From contig VHIT02000034.1 of NCBI GenBank assembly GCA_009768925.2, positions 1 through 64,000 of the forward strand: a stretch of 64,000 nucleotides of DNA, given 5' to 3'. The position numbers were made by a program, and so were the translations under genes. Numbering within the stretch: the first letter of the stretch is position 1; each line of letters begins with the position of its first letter. The DNA comes from Cryptosporidium bovis. Taxonomy: Eukaryota; Apicomplexa; Conoidasida; Eucoccidiorida; Cryptosporidiidae. Positions 9,486 to 20,253 of this stretch are shown here, in pieces. The notes under the pieces were generated by a model that made no database searches, was not told the DNA's origin, and saw only the letters and a list, made by a program, of their open reading frames with translations.

Positions 9486-12335
9486 ATGAGTACAAGTTCT
9501 GGAAGGGAAGTAACTGTTGAGGATGATCCTAATGCCAAGTATCTAATTGAGAATAGTGTAGAACTTCCTAAGTCCCGTTTATGGAAAATTTTGGAGCGAT
9601 ATTATGAGACGGTTTCTATAGATGCCTGGCGAAAAAATCAAGTTCCAAGCTTCATAACTTCAAACAGCCGTCTTGCAAATGGATATGCGAGATTAATTCA
9701 TAGTTTTATTATGGATCAACATGCATCTAATAAATCATTTAAGAAGGTATATATTATTGAAGTTGGGGGTGGGCATGGAAGATTTACCTATCTACTTTTA
9801 AGAGCACTAGAGAAATATGCTCCTGTATGGGAGGATCTCGGGTACACAGATGTTCCGTTTAAGTACATTTTCACAGATGCAATTGAGGCTAGTTTCTCGT
9901 TTCTTCTTAGGGATTCTAGCGTATTGGTACAATTTGTTGAGAGGGGATGGCTTGATTTCGCCCGTTTTAATGGGAATTTTTCCGAACCTGGGGATATTTT
10001 TGTGGGACTGAATAGAAATGAGCAGATACCTGTTGATTCAAGTATTGTTTTAGTTTGCAATTACGTTCTTGATTCGCTTTTGACAGATGCATTGGCTATC
10101 AATGGTGATAATAATGTTTCTAGGGCAACAGTTTCTGTTTACTCAACTATAGAAGAATTAGACTTGACTCATCCAAGCATTGCTGACAGAATGACTTTGA
10201 CTTGGGGATGGAAGGATTTGTCTTATTTAGATGATCAAACTGAGATTTCTGAAAGGATAGAAGTAAATAACGATTTTATTGCAAGTTCTGAAAATGATGA
10301 TGGGTCTAAACTTTCGGAGAAAGACCTTAGAATACTAAAATATGCAGATTACGATGTTAATCTTTATAAAGTTATTAAATCTTATTTAATGTTGAACAGG
10401 GAAATGTCTTTTGTACTCCCAATTGGTGCAATTAAGATGTTAAGAAGATTTTTTGAATATACAAATGGAAATATATGTATTTTGATTGGTGATAAAGGGT
10501 ACCCTGATGACACTGAATTCATGTCAATTAGACCACCTCATATTGCGATTCATGGATGTATGAGCTTCATGGTAAATCTGGATGCAATGAAAAAGTACTT
10601 TAGCAATTTTGGTGGCAGTTCTATTGCAACTAGGTACAAAGACACATTCCAAATTACATGTATCTTAGGGAAGAGAAAATCCTTTTTTCCAAGAACAATA
10701 GGATCATTCATTGATAGTCTAGATGATCTTATTCCTGATAATCTTTTAGGAATTCAAAAAGGATTCGAAAGAATTGACTTGGAAGAACATTCTTGTTCAA
10801 TAGGACTAAAGCCTTTCTTAGGATTCCTTAGATATAGCAATCATGATCCATTCATACTTTGGGTTCTTAAAAAAGGGATATTGTCAACTATTAACGATAT
10901 CAATATTAGACAAAAAGAAGATATTATTTCTGACTTAAGGAACGTCTATAAAAATGTTTATCCACTTGAATCAAATATTGATGTTTTTGACGTTTTGGCA
11001 CAGATTTGTTTAAAGGGTGGATTCATCAATGAGGCAATTTTTTATTACAACGAAAGTTTGAGATGCTGCCCTGAATATAAGCACCCATCAACTTTTGTCA
11101 ACTTGGCCAAATGTTATCAATCACAAAGAAACTGGAAGAAAGCATTTTTCTTTTGTAACGAAGCACTCAAACTGGATCCTGATTATTCTCCCGCATTAGA
11201 TTTCAACTCAGAATACCTTAACTCGTCTAGACGTCTTAATTTTATTATTGTTGGTTGTTACAGCTCTTGGATATTCACTGATATTATTCCAACTATACAA
11301 TTCGATCCAATGTACAACTGCATTGGTGTTTTACCAACTAGTTCAACTATTGATAATGCCAAAAAGGCTTTTGATAATCTTGAAGAAATATTTAATTGTA
11401 GTCAGGAAAACGAGGTTTTCAACTCTTCTCCAGTTTATTTCATTGACCAACTAAAAAATAACAAGAATATTGAGGATGCACTAGCCGAAGTTTTCTATAG
11501 TTACCCACACATAGAAGCTGTAATTCTCGATGTCCCATATTCCTTACTCAAGCCGTGTGTCAAAATCATCTGGGATAACAATAAACACCTTATGACGAGA
11601 TCACCTACTGCTCACGATGTATCAACTGCAAACGAATTGCTTGATTCTAAACCACCAAGATCATTATGGTATGACTACTCACCTCTAAAATTTGAGTCAT
11701 CACTGTATCAAGTTTACAATATAATTAAACAAAACGGCAGACTGTATGCAATTCATTGTAAATACGACCTGCCGTCTGAGGTTATTAACGTAAGTGATCA
11801 GTACAAGTACGATGAGATTATTTCAAGACTAATATATACCTTGTCAGCAATTCATATAGCTATAGAAGGAACTCTCGATTGGGTATTTTCTCCCACAGGT
11901 GAAGGAGAGCCGAACAAGAAGACATTATTCTGTGGATGGAGTTCACCACTAAGGCCGCGCAACGACAAGGTTTCAAACAAGAATATCGGTATGAGCGATG
12001 AAGTTCATTGTACTGTGACGACAGAATTTGTCACATGGGACAAGACACTCTTCCAATTTGAATTTCATTGCGATAACTGTACTGTAACTTTGAAAAAAGA
12101 AGGCCCAATTTGGTTGCTATTAGTAAGGGCCACAAAAGGGAGGTATGAAACTAAAATTCAGTGCCTCGGCTTACAGACAGCAAATGAGAGATTTAGAAAA
12201 CTGTGCAAAGATTATAATTCTGACTTGTACAACTCTAGAGACTCAGTTGGTTTCTCTGCATGGTGGGAAGCAATTATAAAAGCTAAACAAAGCCCGGTTC
12301 ATTTTTCTTATAAAAACAAGACCTTGAGGAATTAA
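9486..12335 (+). CDS. Methyltransferase-TPR-oxidoreductase-like fusion protein
   Basis: This 949-residue protein appears to have three parts. Residues about 1-440 look like a class I SAM-dependent methyltransferase; the glycine-rich motif I is IIEVGGGHGRFTYLLL near 92-107, followed by an acidic strand (FTDA). Residues about 505-575 contain two TPR-like helix pairs, with the usual spacing of A, Y and P ending in LDPDYSPAL. From about 583 on there is a Rossmann-like start (LNFIIVGCYSS) and an architecture like Gfo/Idh/MocA oxidoreductases. The usual dinucleotide glycines are eroded, and RSP stands where EKP is expected, so this part may no longer bind NAD. Substrate and location are unknown. 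The start ATG follows a GCGC-containing promoter. The calls rest on motif reading; the third domain is the least certain. Confidence 0.65.
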   Translation: MSTSSGREVTVEDDPNAKYLIENSVELPKSRLWKILERYYETVSIDAWRKNQVPSFITSNSRLANGYARLIHSFIMDQHASNKSFKKVYIIEVGGGHGRFTYLLLRALEKYAPVWEDLGYTDVPFKYIFTDAIEASFSFLLRDSSVLVQFVERGWLDFARFNGNFSEPGDIFVGLNRNEQIPVDSSIVLVCNYVLDSLLTDALAINGDNNVSRATVSVYSTIEELDLTHPSIADRMTLTWGWKDLSYLDDQTEISERIEVNNDFIASSENDDGSKLSEKDLRILKYADYDVNLYKVIKSYLMLNREMSFVLPIGAIKMLRRFFEYTNGNICILIGDKGYPDDTEFMSIRPPHIAIHGCMSFMVNLDAMKKYFSNFGGSSIATRYKDTFQITCILGKRKSFFPRTIGSFIDSLDDLIPDNLLGIQKGFERIDLEEHSCSIGLKPFLGFLRYSNHDPFILWVLKKGILSTINDINIRQKEDIISDLRNVYKNVYPLESNIDVFDVLAQICLKGGFINEAIFYYNESLRCCPEYKHPSTFVNLAKCYQSQRNWKKAFFFCNEALKLDPDYSPALDFNSEYLNSSRRLNFIIVGCYSSWIFTDIIPTIQFDPMYNCIGVLPTSSTIDNAKKAFDNLEEIFNCSQENEVFNSSPVYFIDQLKNNKNIEDALAEVFYSYPHIEAVILDVPYSLLKPCVKIIWDNNKHLMTRSPTAHDVSTANELLDSKPPRSLWYDYSPLKFESSLYQVYNIIKQNGRLYAIHCKYDLPSEVINVSDQYKYDEIISRLIYTLSAIHIAIEGTLDWVFSPTGEGEPNKKTLFCGWSSPLRPRNDKVSNKNIGMSDEVHCTVTTEFVTWDKTLFQFEFHCDNCTVTLKKEGPIWLLLVRATKGRYETKIQCLGLQTANERFRKLCKDYNSDLYNSRDSVGFSAWWEAIIKAKQSPVHFSYKNKTLRN

Positions 12336-12504
12336 TATAATTCGATTAATTAATCAACTACCCATTCGGTGCCGCGTCACTTTATTTCATGCACACAATA
12401 ATGGTATCGATAATTTGTACTAGTAATTAAAAAATGGTATTTTTGTGTTGGGAGTAGTATGAATATTGAAACAAAGATTATAAATATTTAATAACTTTTA
12501 GTTC

Positions 12505-13549
12505 ATGATTAAGAGAATAATCCATGACTCACTTAGGTTTGCATTAGGAGGGGGAGAAAAAGATAATCGCAATTCTTTGGATGATTATGAATACTTAGAT
12601 ATTATTGGTGAAGGAACATATGGAATTGTATATAAGTGTAGAAAAAAACAATCTGGTGAGTTTTTTGCTATAAAAACTCTTAGAGGTGGTTCTGGGGAAT
12701 TATCAACGACAACTTTGAGAGAAATTTCCATCCTTCGTGAAACCAACCACCCTAATGTGGTAACTATTCATGACATTGTTATATCCCCGAATAATGTAAA
12801 TATTGTGTTTGAATATATTTCATATGATCTAAAACGTTATCTCACGATTTTTCCGGACAAAATCCCTCCAATAAAATTTACAAAACATATAATATTCGAG
12901 ATATTAAATGGCCTCTACCACCTTCACACTTGTAGAATAATTCATAGAGACTTAAAACCACAAAACATACTAGTTAATGGTGCGAATATACCGGGCGTAA
13001 AGATAGCTGATTTCGGATTAGCTCGTGTTCTATCTTCCCCCTTTAAGACACTGACAAGGGAGGTTGTCACGCTGTGGTACAGAGCACCAGAATTAATACT
13101 TGGCCTTAGAAACTACTCCAGTTCTGTCGATATATGGAGCGTTGGCTGTATTTTTGTGGAATTATTTATTGGAAAACCGTTATTTTCAGGAGATAGTGAA
13201 ATTTCCACTTTATTTAAGATATTCAAAATTCTAGGTACACCTAGTGAGGAAATATATAAGGAAATAGCATCTCTCCCTGAATTCAGTTTAGAATGGCCAA
13301 AATGGAAAATAAACGAAAATTGGATAGAAAATCAGCTTATGAAAAATTCATCGACACAACTTCATTTACTTGAAAGGGAGGCAAAAGAACTAATCAAAAT
13401 GTAAGTTGTTCCACTTTTGTTAATTTTTGAATTTACAATACCATTTTAGGATGTTACTTTATGATCCCGGAAAAAGAATAACTGCATATGACGCAATTAA
13501 GAGCAAATGGTTTGATGATGTCAGGAATACAGTGAGATACTTAGATTAA
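12505..13549 (+). CDS. CDK-like serine/threonine protein kinase (two exons)
   Basis: Exon 1 is 12505-13400 and exon 2 is 13450-13549, with a 49-bp GTAAGT...TTTTAG intron splitting a Met codon. The joined protein is 331 residues. It has the full kinase set: GEGTYG at 35-40, the ATP-anchoring Lys57, HRDLKPQN, DFGLAR, and a CDK-type activation loop TREVVTLWYRAPE with the activating Thr in place. The cyclin-binding helix reads STTTLREI, not PSTAIRE, so the cyclin partner and CDK class cannot be assigned. Exon 2 supplies the last kinase helix (LLYDPGKRITAYDAI...WF), which exon 1 alone lacks. The small N-terminal extension of about 27 residues is not conserved. The role is probably in cell cycle or transcription control. 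Confidence 0.9.
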
Positions 13550-13564
13550 TTTTAATTATTATAA

Positions 13565-14623
13565 TTAAAAAGGTTTACAATTTACAGCTAGCCCTGAACA
13601 AAGCCAGGAAGGTGAAGGGGGGTCAGGTATACATACAACGTCTCCAAAATCATTTTCTTCTAATTCAACCAGTGCCTCTTCATACTGTGACCCGTCACAG
13701 CGTTGTAACAATTCAATTCCACCGCTTGCACGGTTAAATCTGGATGCAATCAGCGAAGAACCATCCAATCCTTTAAATGGTGCAACCAGATTCTCCGGAT
13801 TACATGCATTAGATTGACTACCAAATAGTCTCTTTAAAATGAGATGTGGCTTTACTGAAATTTTTAACCTTGTTGGGTTTGAAACACCTTTTTGAAGGGA
13901 TATGTCTGCATTATTTATCATTTGTTGAGTTACTCCCTTTTCTACAACCCAACATGAATCGGCAGAAGACAATCTTGCAACTTTTCTTTCAATACAAGAT
14001 AATTCGTAATTCGTGAAAAAACCTTGATAAATGGAGATAGATTCGATACCTCCGGTTCCTGTACAAATTTGGTCCTCTGTTATTTGATATCTTGAGTCAT
14101 CTCCGGAAAATTCACAATTTTCAAAGTTTGTGATATGACCCCAATTGTATGGTGCCTGAAAGAAATTTTTAGGATTTTTTCCTTAAATGGCTTTACCACT
14201 GTTATTTTAACTACTTACCTGAGCGTGTTTAACGAACTTCCAACACCATCTTCTTCCTGGGTTACCAGGGTCTGACAGATCTCTTAGTCTCTCGTAAATA
14301 GTCAACTCATTTTCTGGTTTTGGGGGGATACCACCAATATAGACGGTGTCCCCAATACTGAAGACTTCTGCCAGAACACCATTCAAATTCACATTCATTT
14401 TTTCCTGAGATTCCTTCGAACTAGCTTGTAGATAAGACACTACTATGTCTGTAGGTAGTACATAGCGGTCTAGAGCCTCTGTAAGTGTCATTTTCCCATT
14501 TTGGAGATTCTCAATTACATCAGGTGTTACTCGAAACCTTTCCGAACAGCGAACATTGCCTATGTTTATCGATATGATCAATACCAACAGATATATAAAC
14601 TCAACAACGCCACTTTTCGTCAT
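13565..14623 (-). CDS. Secreted cysteine-rich protein, unknown (two exons)
   Basis: Exon 1 is 14219-14623 and exon 2 is 13565-14155, joined over a 63-bp intron (GTAAGT donor, TTTCAG acceptor). The frame continues as ...KHAQ then APYNWGH..., giving 331 residues. A hydrophobic signal peptide covers about residues 5-24. The mature part has ten or eleven cysteines scattered along its length and no transmembrane segment, so a disulfide-bonded secreted or organellar protein is likely. The N-terminal half contains a YERLRDLSDPGNPGRRWCWKF stretch with Trp-Cys-Trp near the exon junction. I do not recognise the family; it may be lineage-specific. It is tail-to-tail with the CDK gene, only 15 bp apart. 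The intron is supported by both splice sites and by the coding continuation across 14155. Confidence 0.8.
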
Positions 14624-14826
14624 CTCAAGCTTTTTTTAAAATAGGCTTATTGGGTGAGTCCGAAAAATAAGACATCACACACAAAAAATGGAGCAAATCG
14701 GAAAATAATGAATGTATTAATCATATTTAAATTCATAAAATATTTTTTTTAGAAAAAATCTAAATAAATGGAATTAACATTGACATATAACTACTTCGCT
14801 TTGTAAAATACTTTATTCTAACTAGA

Positions 14827-17127
14827 TTAAATAGTAATCTCAAACATAGAACTAATGGTCTTCATGCCAACTTTCTGGAAAGAATTATTCATTTCTGATA
14901 ACTTAGGTTCTTTAGACTTTGAAAATTTAAGGAATTTGTTAATGTATTGTTTTGATGCAATCTTATAATCTCGATTCAAACGATGTTTATTAAGATCTGG
15001 GCACGAAATATTTTTGTCAATTCTATCGAAGTAAATGCACTTATCCATGAAACAAACTGCCTTTGCGATCCTACTTAAAAATGAATTTTTCCGGCAAATA
15101 GATGATTTTAATAGTATTGGAAGTACTCCATCACCCACTATATTTTCAATGTTATTTACAAGTTTTTCCCAAAAGACGAGAACTATGCCAATTGAATCAT
15201 CTCTATTGGGCTCTTCCAGTCTACCAAATAAAAGAGTTAGTGTACTATATAGTAACGATGAAATTTCCATGTGTAATTGAATATATGCTATACTTTCGTT
15301 ATATCCCCGAGGGTTTATAGAAAATATTGAAAGCAATCTCGGGAACAAAATAGAGGTCACCGAAACATCACCTAAGCTTCTTATTCCGCATACCAACCCA
15401 TATAAAGATGCAGTATGCAAACAATTGCAACTATTTAGATTACAAATACGGCTTTCCAGCAAATTTTTAAAAGTTGAGCCAAACCGTTGGATTAATTTCG
15501 CTCCACCAAATGGAAGATTATCACAACAAGTTTTTATAATGAATTCGAGTAGCTTACTGGCTTCGTATCTAGAATAAATATTGTCAATCAGACAATAAAT
15601 AGATATATTAGAGGAATCAATTGACTTTAAAACCTCATTTTTTGGGTTCATTGTCATGATTCTAACTAAAGATTCAATAATATTATGTAAGTAGAAAGGA
15701 GTGTTAGAACAAATTTTATTTCTAACAACTGAGGTCAAAATTTGTATAATCAATCTTAAAGAACCATTTTTTGGCAATTTACCACTTTCTTCAAAATCTT
15801 TTGATATTTTTAAAGTATTGTAATATGCAAAATATACAATATAAGGTAGCAATGTTTCGATATCTACATTGTTTTCAATAATTCTGAATATGTCACTAAT
15901 CTTCGAATTTAATTTGTTTCTTTCTTGTTCCTCCTTAGAAAGAACAGTTCTAATTTGATTTGTTTCATCTAGATTTTCACCATCTAGAGCAATCCTATTT
16001 ATAAATTCATCACTTTGAGAACAATTTTCGCCATTAGGCACAAATCTCCCACTCTCAGATGCAGAAATAACTGATGTTATTGTATTAAAGTCTTTATCAG
16101 AAAGTCCATATGCATTTAATATGTGATTTAACACAGAAAACCTTCTGCTTTTGTTTTCAATGTAATTCCAACAAAAATACTCCCCATCAATCACACGTGA
16201 AAAAACAGAATTCATATAACTCAGAAACGCTTTCTTATCATCCAATAAATATTCATTATCTATTTTACTTATTAAAATTCCGAAGTCACTCATTTTGATT
16301 TCGTCATTTAGTTTATTAGATTTGTCCTTCATATTTATATGTGTTAAACTATTTTGAACCTTTTGTTCAGAGGTATTCTTAATAAACTCAATATCGTTTT
16401 TTGGACTAATTACTAATTTGCCATCAACTGCTAACCAGTGAAGTGAGACTTTTGGATTCTCAAATGGAATTGAAAGAGAGTCATTTACTATATTGTGAAA
16501 AGTATCACTTAAAAAATTGTTCTCTCCATCAGATATATTTTGTGACCTTAAAATGAAGTCCAACTGTTTTTCTGAATAAGAAAAACATGTTAAATAATTC
16601 ATTGTTCTTCCTGGGAGTGCTTGAAATATATCTATATTGGTTTCATTTATAGCAGAGTCCGACTTCTTAAGTTGTTCGGCATTAATATAATAATTTCTCA
16701 ATGGCTTTTCAGAACTCCATATGACATTTGGAGACCCACACAAATATCTCATTGCACTCAATATGTCACCGCATGAAATAAATGGCAACGCGTTCGTATC
16801 ACTTGGCAAACTATAGCTGCCTCTTTGAAAGGCTAATTTTACGGCTTCTTCAAGAATTTGCCTCAGACGAAATTCAATAGTATGTGTTATTAAACTTGCT
16901 GCCTCACTTGAGATTGAGTCACAGCACAATTGTTTGGAAATAGGGTAGACAAAGTCCAATGGAGATAATATTCCAGATTCACATACTTCACCAAAAACTT
17001 CATTTCTAATCCGTTTTTTTTTAGTAATAATATTGTTTTCCAGCTCACATACTCCTATATCCAGGTTTCCTCCTACCAAGATTTGTTCGTACTCAGAATT
17101 ACTCTCCCCTTTATCGATTTCCTCCAT
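14827..17127 (-). CDS. TAF6: Transcription initiation factor TFIID subunit 6
   Basis: This protein has 766 residues. About residues 60-150 form a histone fold like that of TAF6, including EAASLITHTIEFRLRQILEE and a third helix after ISCGDI. This fold normally pairs with TAF9. HWLAVDGKL near 229-237 matches the conserved HWLAIEG block of TAF6. Residues about 390-620 match the C-terminal HEAT-like TAF6 domain (LPYIVYFAYY..., an YEASKLLEFII helix, LHTASLYGLVCGIRSLG). The protein should sit in TFIID and help polymerase II initiation. It is longer than many orthologues because of Asn/Ser-rich insertions. The gene is divergent from the HEAT-like gene at 17299, 171 bp away. Confidence is high for the family; whether a SAGA-like role exists here is unknown. 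Confidence 0.85.
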   Translation of the reverse strand: MEEIDKGESNSEYEQILVGGNLDIGVCELENNIITKKKRIRNEVFGEVCESGILSPLDFVYPISKQLCCDSISSEAASLITHTIEFRLRQILEEAVKLAFQRGSYSLPSDTNALPFISCGDILSAMRYLCGSPNVIWSSEKPLRNYYINAEQLKKSDSAINETNIDIFQALPGRTMNYLTCFSYSEKQLDFILRSQNISDGENNFLSDTFHNIVNDSLSIPFENPKVSLHWLAVDGKLVISPKNDIEFIKNTSEQKVQNSLTHINMKDKSNKLNDEIKMSDFGILISKIDNEYLLDDKKAFLSYMNSVFSRVIDGEYFCWNYIENKSRRFSVLNHILNAYGLSDKDFNTITSVISASESGRFVPNGENCSQSDEFINRIALDGENLDETNQIRTVLSKEEQERNKLNSKISDIFRIIENNVDIETLLPYIVYFAYYNTLKISKDFEESGKLPKNGSLRLIIQILTSVVRNKICSNTPFYLHNIIESLVRIMTMNPKNEVLKSIDSSNISIYCLIDNIYSRYEASKLLEFIIKTCCDNLPFGGAKLIQRFGSTFKNLLESRICNLNSCNCLHTASLYGLVCGIRSLGDVSVTSILFPRLLSIFSINPRGYNESIAYIQLHMEISSLLYSTLTLLFGRLEEPNRDDSIGIVLVFWEKLVNNIENIVGDGVLPILLKSSICRKNSFLSRIAKAVCFMDKCIYFDRIDKNISCPDLNKHRLNRDYKIASKQYINKFLKFSKSKEPKLSEMNNSFQKVGMKTISSMFEITI

Positions 17128-17149
17128 TTCTATTTTTTATGCTTAATAA

Positions 17150-17156
17150 TGGCGCT
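17150..17156. promoter_or_regulatory. GCGC-core site in TAF6/HEATR6-like divergent promoter
   Basis: TGGCGCT lies in the 171-bp gap between the two start codons, 23 bp from the TAF6 ATG. It is a half-match to the E2F-like word seen in other gaps of this window. Confidence 0.35.
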
Positions 17157-17298
17157 AGAACTTGTGAACTGTTTAAATTTAAATTGCATCTTAATAAAAA
17201 ATGTAGTACGACCCAAAATATTGTTAGTATTATTTTCAGAGATGATAAATGTGTTAATTTGTTCATAAATTTTATTAAACATCGTATCGTTCTTAAAA

Positions 17299-20253
17299 AT
17301 GATTCTCGTGGATGCAATAAATGTATGTCAAGAATTTTTGAAAGGTTTAAATAGTGTTGACCTCACATTGTCAATACCAGATGAGTACTTCAAATTTTTT
17401 GAAAAGTTTAGAGATATTAACCAAATTTTTGAATCTTATTCTACTAGAGACAATTTTCAACTAGAGGCTTTTGAATCCTGGAATTCAATATTACATTGTT
17501 TCAATATCATTCTGGAAAAACTTATAGGAATAGATATCATTTTAGATGGTCTTTCTGAGGAAAATATCCCTATAGAAATAAATACAGGTTCACAAAATAA
17601 TTCTGAGAATCAAAAAAGAAATTTAGGGATTGAAAATTTGCACCGTACATATGAAATTGTAAAGGAGTTATCTTTAATGTTTGAAAAAATGAGAAACTTT
17701 CTGGAAAAAAACAGAGGATTTATTAGTAGGTCTTCAACTAGTGGCTTGTCAATTGTATTAATATTAGTAAAGTATTTGACATTCAAAAAGAAATCTAGTA
17801 ACTTTGACTTAATTGAAAAAGTACAATGGATATCTTTATACTGTCTCAGTTTACTGTTTAGAATATATAAACTTGAATTTACCGAAAGCTGGGATATTAT
17901 TCTTTTTCCTGAGGGTATTAATGGGTTAAATTCAGATCAAGTTGTTCAAGTCGAGAGATATCTAACACCTAATTTTTTTGGAAGAAAGGACGTACCTTTC
18001 CTCATTTACTTTCTATTTAGTAACTCTTCAAAAATAAGAATTAATACTATTGTTTGTATACAATCTATTTTTTCCGCACCAATATTGAGATTTAAGAATA
18101 TGATACACTTTTTAAGTTCAAAAATACCTGATTATTCTCAGGACAAATCAGCATTTTCCCTATTAAATAACATTATTAATCTGACGAGTTCACTTATTGT
18201 ATTCGGAAATATGTTTTTTTCATCAAATAAGAGTGACATTGAAACGAAGATAACTTTAATTAAAGCTTTCTCACAAATAGTAAGCAGCACTCCTCCTTTA
18301 TTTTGGACTAATCATTTTATTTATGAAAACACTTTTTTGAAGTCACTATCGTCACTAATAAATTTCGGAATTGGAGATCCTAATTTGATAATACCTTCAT
18401 TGCAGTTATTTTCAAATGTAATTGGCTTGAATAAGAACTGCGAAATTTATGAAGAATTAACAGTAAATAACTTCCACTTATCGTTTGTAAGAATACTTGA
18501 ACTTAATATATCTATTATAGAGATGGATACTGTCTCCTGCTCCACTATAAAGAGCAATGAAAGGCCATATAACAAAGTAACCAATATTGTGACAGAAAGT
18601 ATGAATTTCTTTTTGAAACTAATCATTCACGCACCATTTTTTGTTTTTCGTTCCACTTTTGATGAAGACCATTTCCGTGAAAAAAATCAACTTATCTTAT
18701 TGGTAAAAATAGTAAAGTATTACACAACGAATATTAACAAAACTGACAGAATTGTATTTATAAAGGCAACTAAAGTAGCATATAATTTATTGGATAAATA
18801 CAGACATTTATTACAAAGAAACGAGGAATTGAGTAATTTTCAAATATATGATACAATATTAAATCCATGCACCGACCTCCTGAAAATAAACAATTGTATT
18901 TTGATTAGCTATGACAAGGAATTGCATTCAATGATTTTCGATTTGGTAAATTCGTTCATCAATCATATTTTCATTGATAATATATATATATTGTCTTTAT
19001 ATAATCTAAACTGCTATAATGATATAAAAAACATTGATATATTGTGTGAAATATTCAATATATGTTCATTGTTAAATCCAATACTAATTGAAAATGCCTA
19101 TTGCAAGAATAATTTGAATAATGGCAAAACATTCTTAAATCTTATTTTTTATTTAATGGAAAAAGAGTTGAATGATAAGTTGCTTCCGTTTATTATAAAA
19201 AACTCACTCTGTTTTTGTTCAAATTCAGGCTCACTAATTAAACCTTTTGAAACATTTCAAAGTTTTGAATTATCACTAGTAAGAAGATTACTGTCATTTA
19301 TTGAAAACACAAATATAGATGGCCTAAAAGAAAGTACACTAGTAAGCATCAACAAAGCAATAATATTTATAAGTGACTACCATGAAATGAAGGAAGACGG
19401 AGTAATCGTGTGTTCCTTGCACTCTTCAAAACAAAACTTGAATCTTTTGGATTTCCAAGAACCCGCAAATAAAGATAAAATCGAGATTAGTTGTATTCTA
19501 AACTGGAAAGATTTTATATATAAGTATAAATCATTTTTAGTTGAATCCAATAAAGATAGTGACAATTTAAACAATCATCTATTGAACATATCTGAAATAA
19601 TAAGGGCGTTGGGACACTTTTCTAGATTGGCATATTTTTCTTTGGATGACTGTGAATTATTATTATGGTTACTTGAATTAATATATTGTCACATTTTTCA
19701 AGTAAACTTCAACTCTTTTAGATTAAATAAGGTTAAATGGAATTCAATTTATGCCATTGGATTACTATTCCAAAACTATAGTTTTAACAAAACAATTATC
19801 AAATCATTTTTTTCTGATAATATTAAATCAAAAAAGCTATTGGATATTTTTGAAAGAGTTTGGAATAAACTTTGTTCGATTGCGACTAACAATTCAGAGC
19901 TGACAAAAGTTAGAATTAATGCACTACGCTCAATAACAGTGTATAATTGGTCTACAAATGATAATAGTTTATTTAAAATTCCTCACTTTATTCTTTTGAT
20001 TACATGGGAGGCGTATTCTTATGCAAAAAGGAATGAAAGCATTAGTCAAATACAGTTTAAAGATTTAGGCAATAATTCTGTATATAATAAAAGATATAAT
20101 ACTTATTGGAAATCTTATCTTGTGAGATTATCGAGTACCCTTTATAAAGACACTTTATATCACCTACAAAATTCTTCGATGTTACTTTCAAGCGAGGAAA
20201 TAGAGAGACTCGAGGTTTATTTAACTGAATTCGATGAAACCAACACTCAATGA
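17299..20253 (+). CDS. HEATR6-like helical repeat protein
   Basis: This 984-residue all-helical protein has no signal peptide or membrane segment. Two places recall HEATR6/DUF4042 proteins. One is SSKIRINTIVCIQSIFSAP near residues 247-265, like the DUF4042 pattern of a repeat helix starting KxR. The other is KVKWNSIYAIGLLFQN followed by KVRINALRSI in the C-terminal third, like the VRWNACYALGN...FKVRINAAAAL pair of HEATR6. The rest is divergent and rich in Asn, Ile and Lys. HEATR6 itself is poorly understood, so no function is claimed. The ATG at 17299 is followed directly by conserved-looking helix; upstream frame is closed. An importin- or HUWE1-N-terminus-like armadillo protein is the alternative. 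Confidence 0.5.
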   Translation: MILVDAINVCQEFLKGLNSVDLTLSIPDEYFKFFEKFRDINQIFESYSTRDNFQLEAFESWNSILHCFNIILEKLIGIDIILDGLSEENIPIEINTGSQNNSENQKRNLGIENLHRTYEIVKELSLMFEKMRNFLEKNRGFISRSSTSGLSIVLILVKYLTFKKKSSNFDLIEKVQWISLYCLSLLFRIYKLEFTESWDIILFPEGINGLNSDQVVQVERYLTPNFFGRKDVPFLIYFLFSNSSKIRINTIVCIQSIFSAPILRFKNMIHFLSSKIPDYSQDKSAFSLLNNIINLTSSLIVFGNMFFSSNKSDIETKITLIKAFSQIVSSTPPLFWTNHFIYENTFLKSLSSLINFGIGDPNLIIPSLQLFSNVIGLNKNCEIYEELTVNNFHLSFVRILELNISIIEMDTVSCSTIKSNERPYNKVTNIVTESMNFFLKLIIHAPFFVFRSTFDEDHFREKNQLILLVKIVKYYTTNINKTDRIVFIKATKVAYNLLDKYRHLLQRNEELSNFQIYDTILNPCTDLLKINNCILISYDKELHSMIFDLVNSFINHIFIDNIYILSLYNLNCYNDIKNIDILCEIFNICSLLNPILIENAYCKNNLNNGKTFLNLIFYLMEKELNDKLLPFIIKNSLCFCSNSGSLIKPFETFQSFELSLVRRLLSFIENTNIDGLKESTLVSINKAIIFISDYHEMKEDGVIVCSLHSSKQNLNLLDFQEPANKDKIEISCILNWKDFIYKYKSFLVESNKDSDNLNNHLLNISEIIRALGHFSRLAYFSLDDCELLLWLLELIYCHIFQVNFNSFRLNKVKWNSIYAIGLLFQNYSFNKTIIKSFFSDNIKSKKLLDIFERVWNKLCSIATNNSELTKVRINALRSITVYNWSTNDNSLFKIPHFILLITWEAYSYAKRNESISQIQFKDLGNNSVYNKRYNTYWKSYLVRLSSTLYKDTLYHLQNSSMLLSSEEIERLEVYLTEFDETNTQ

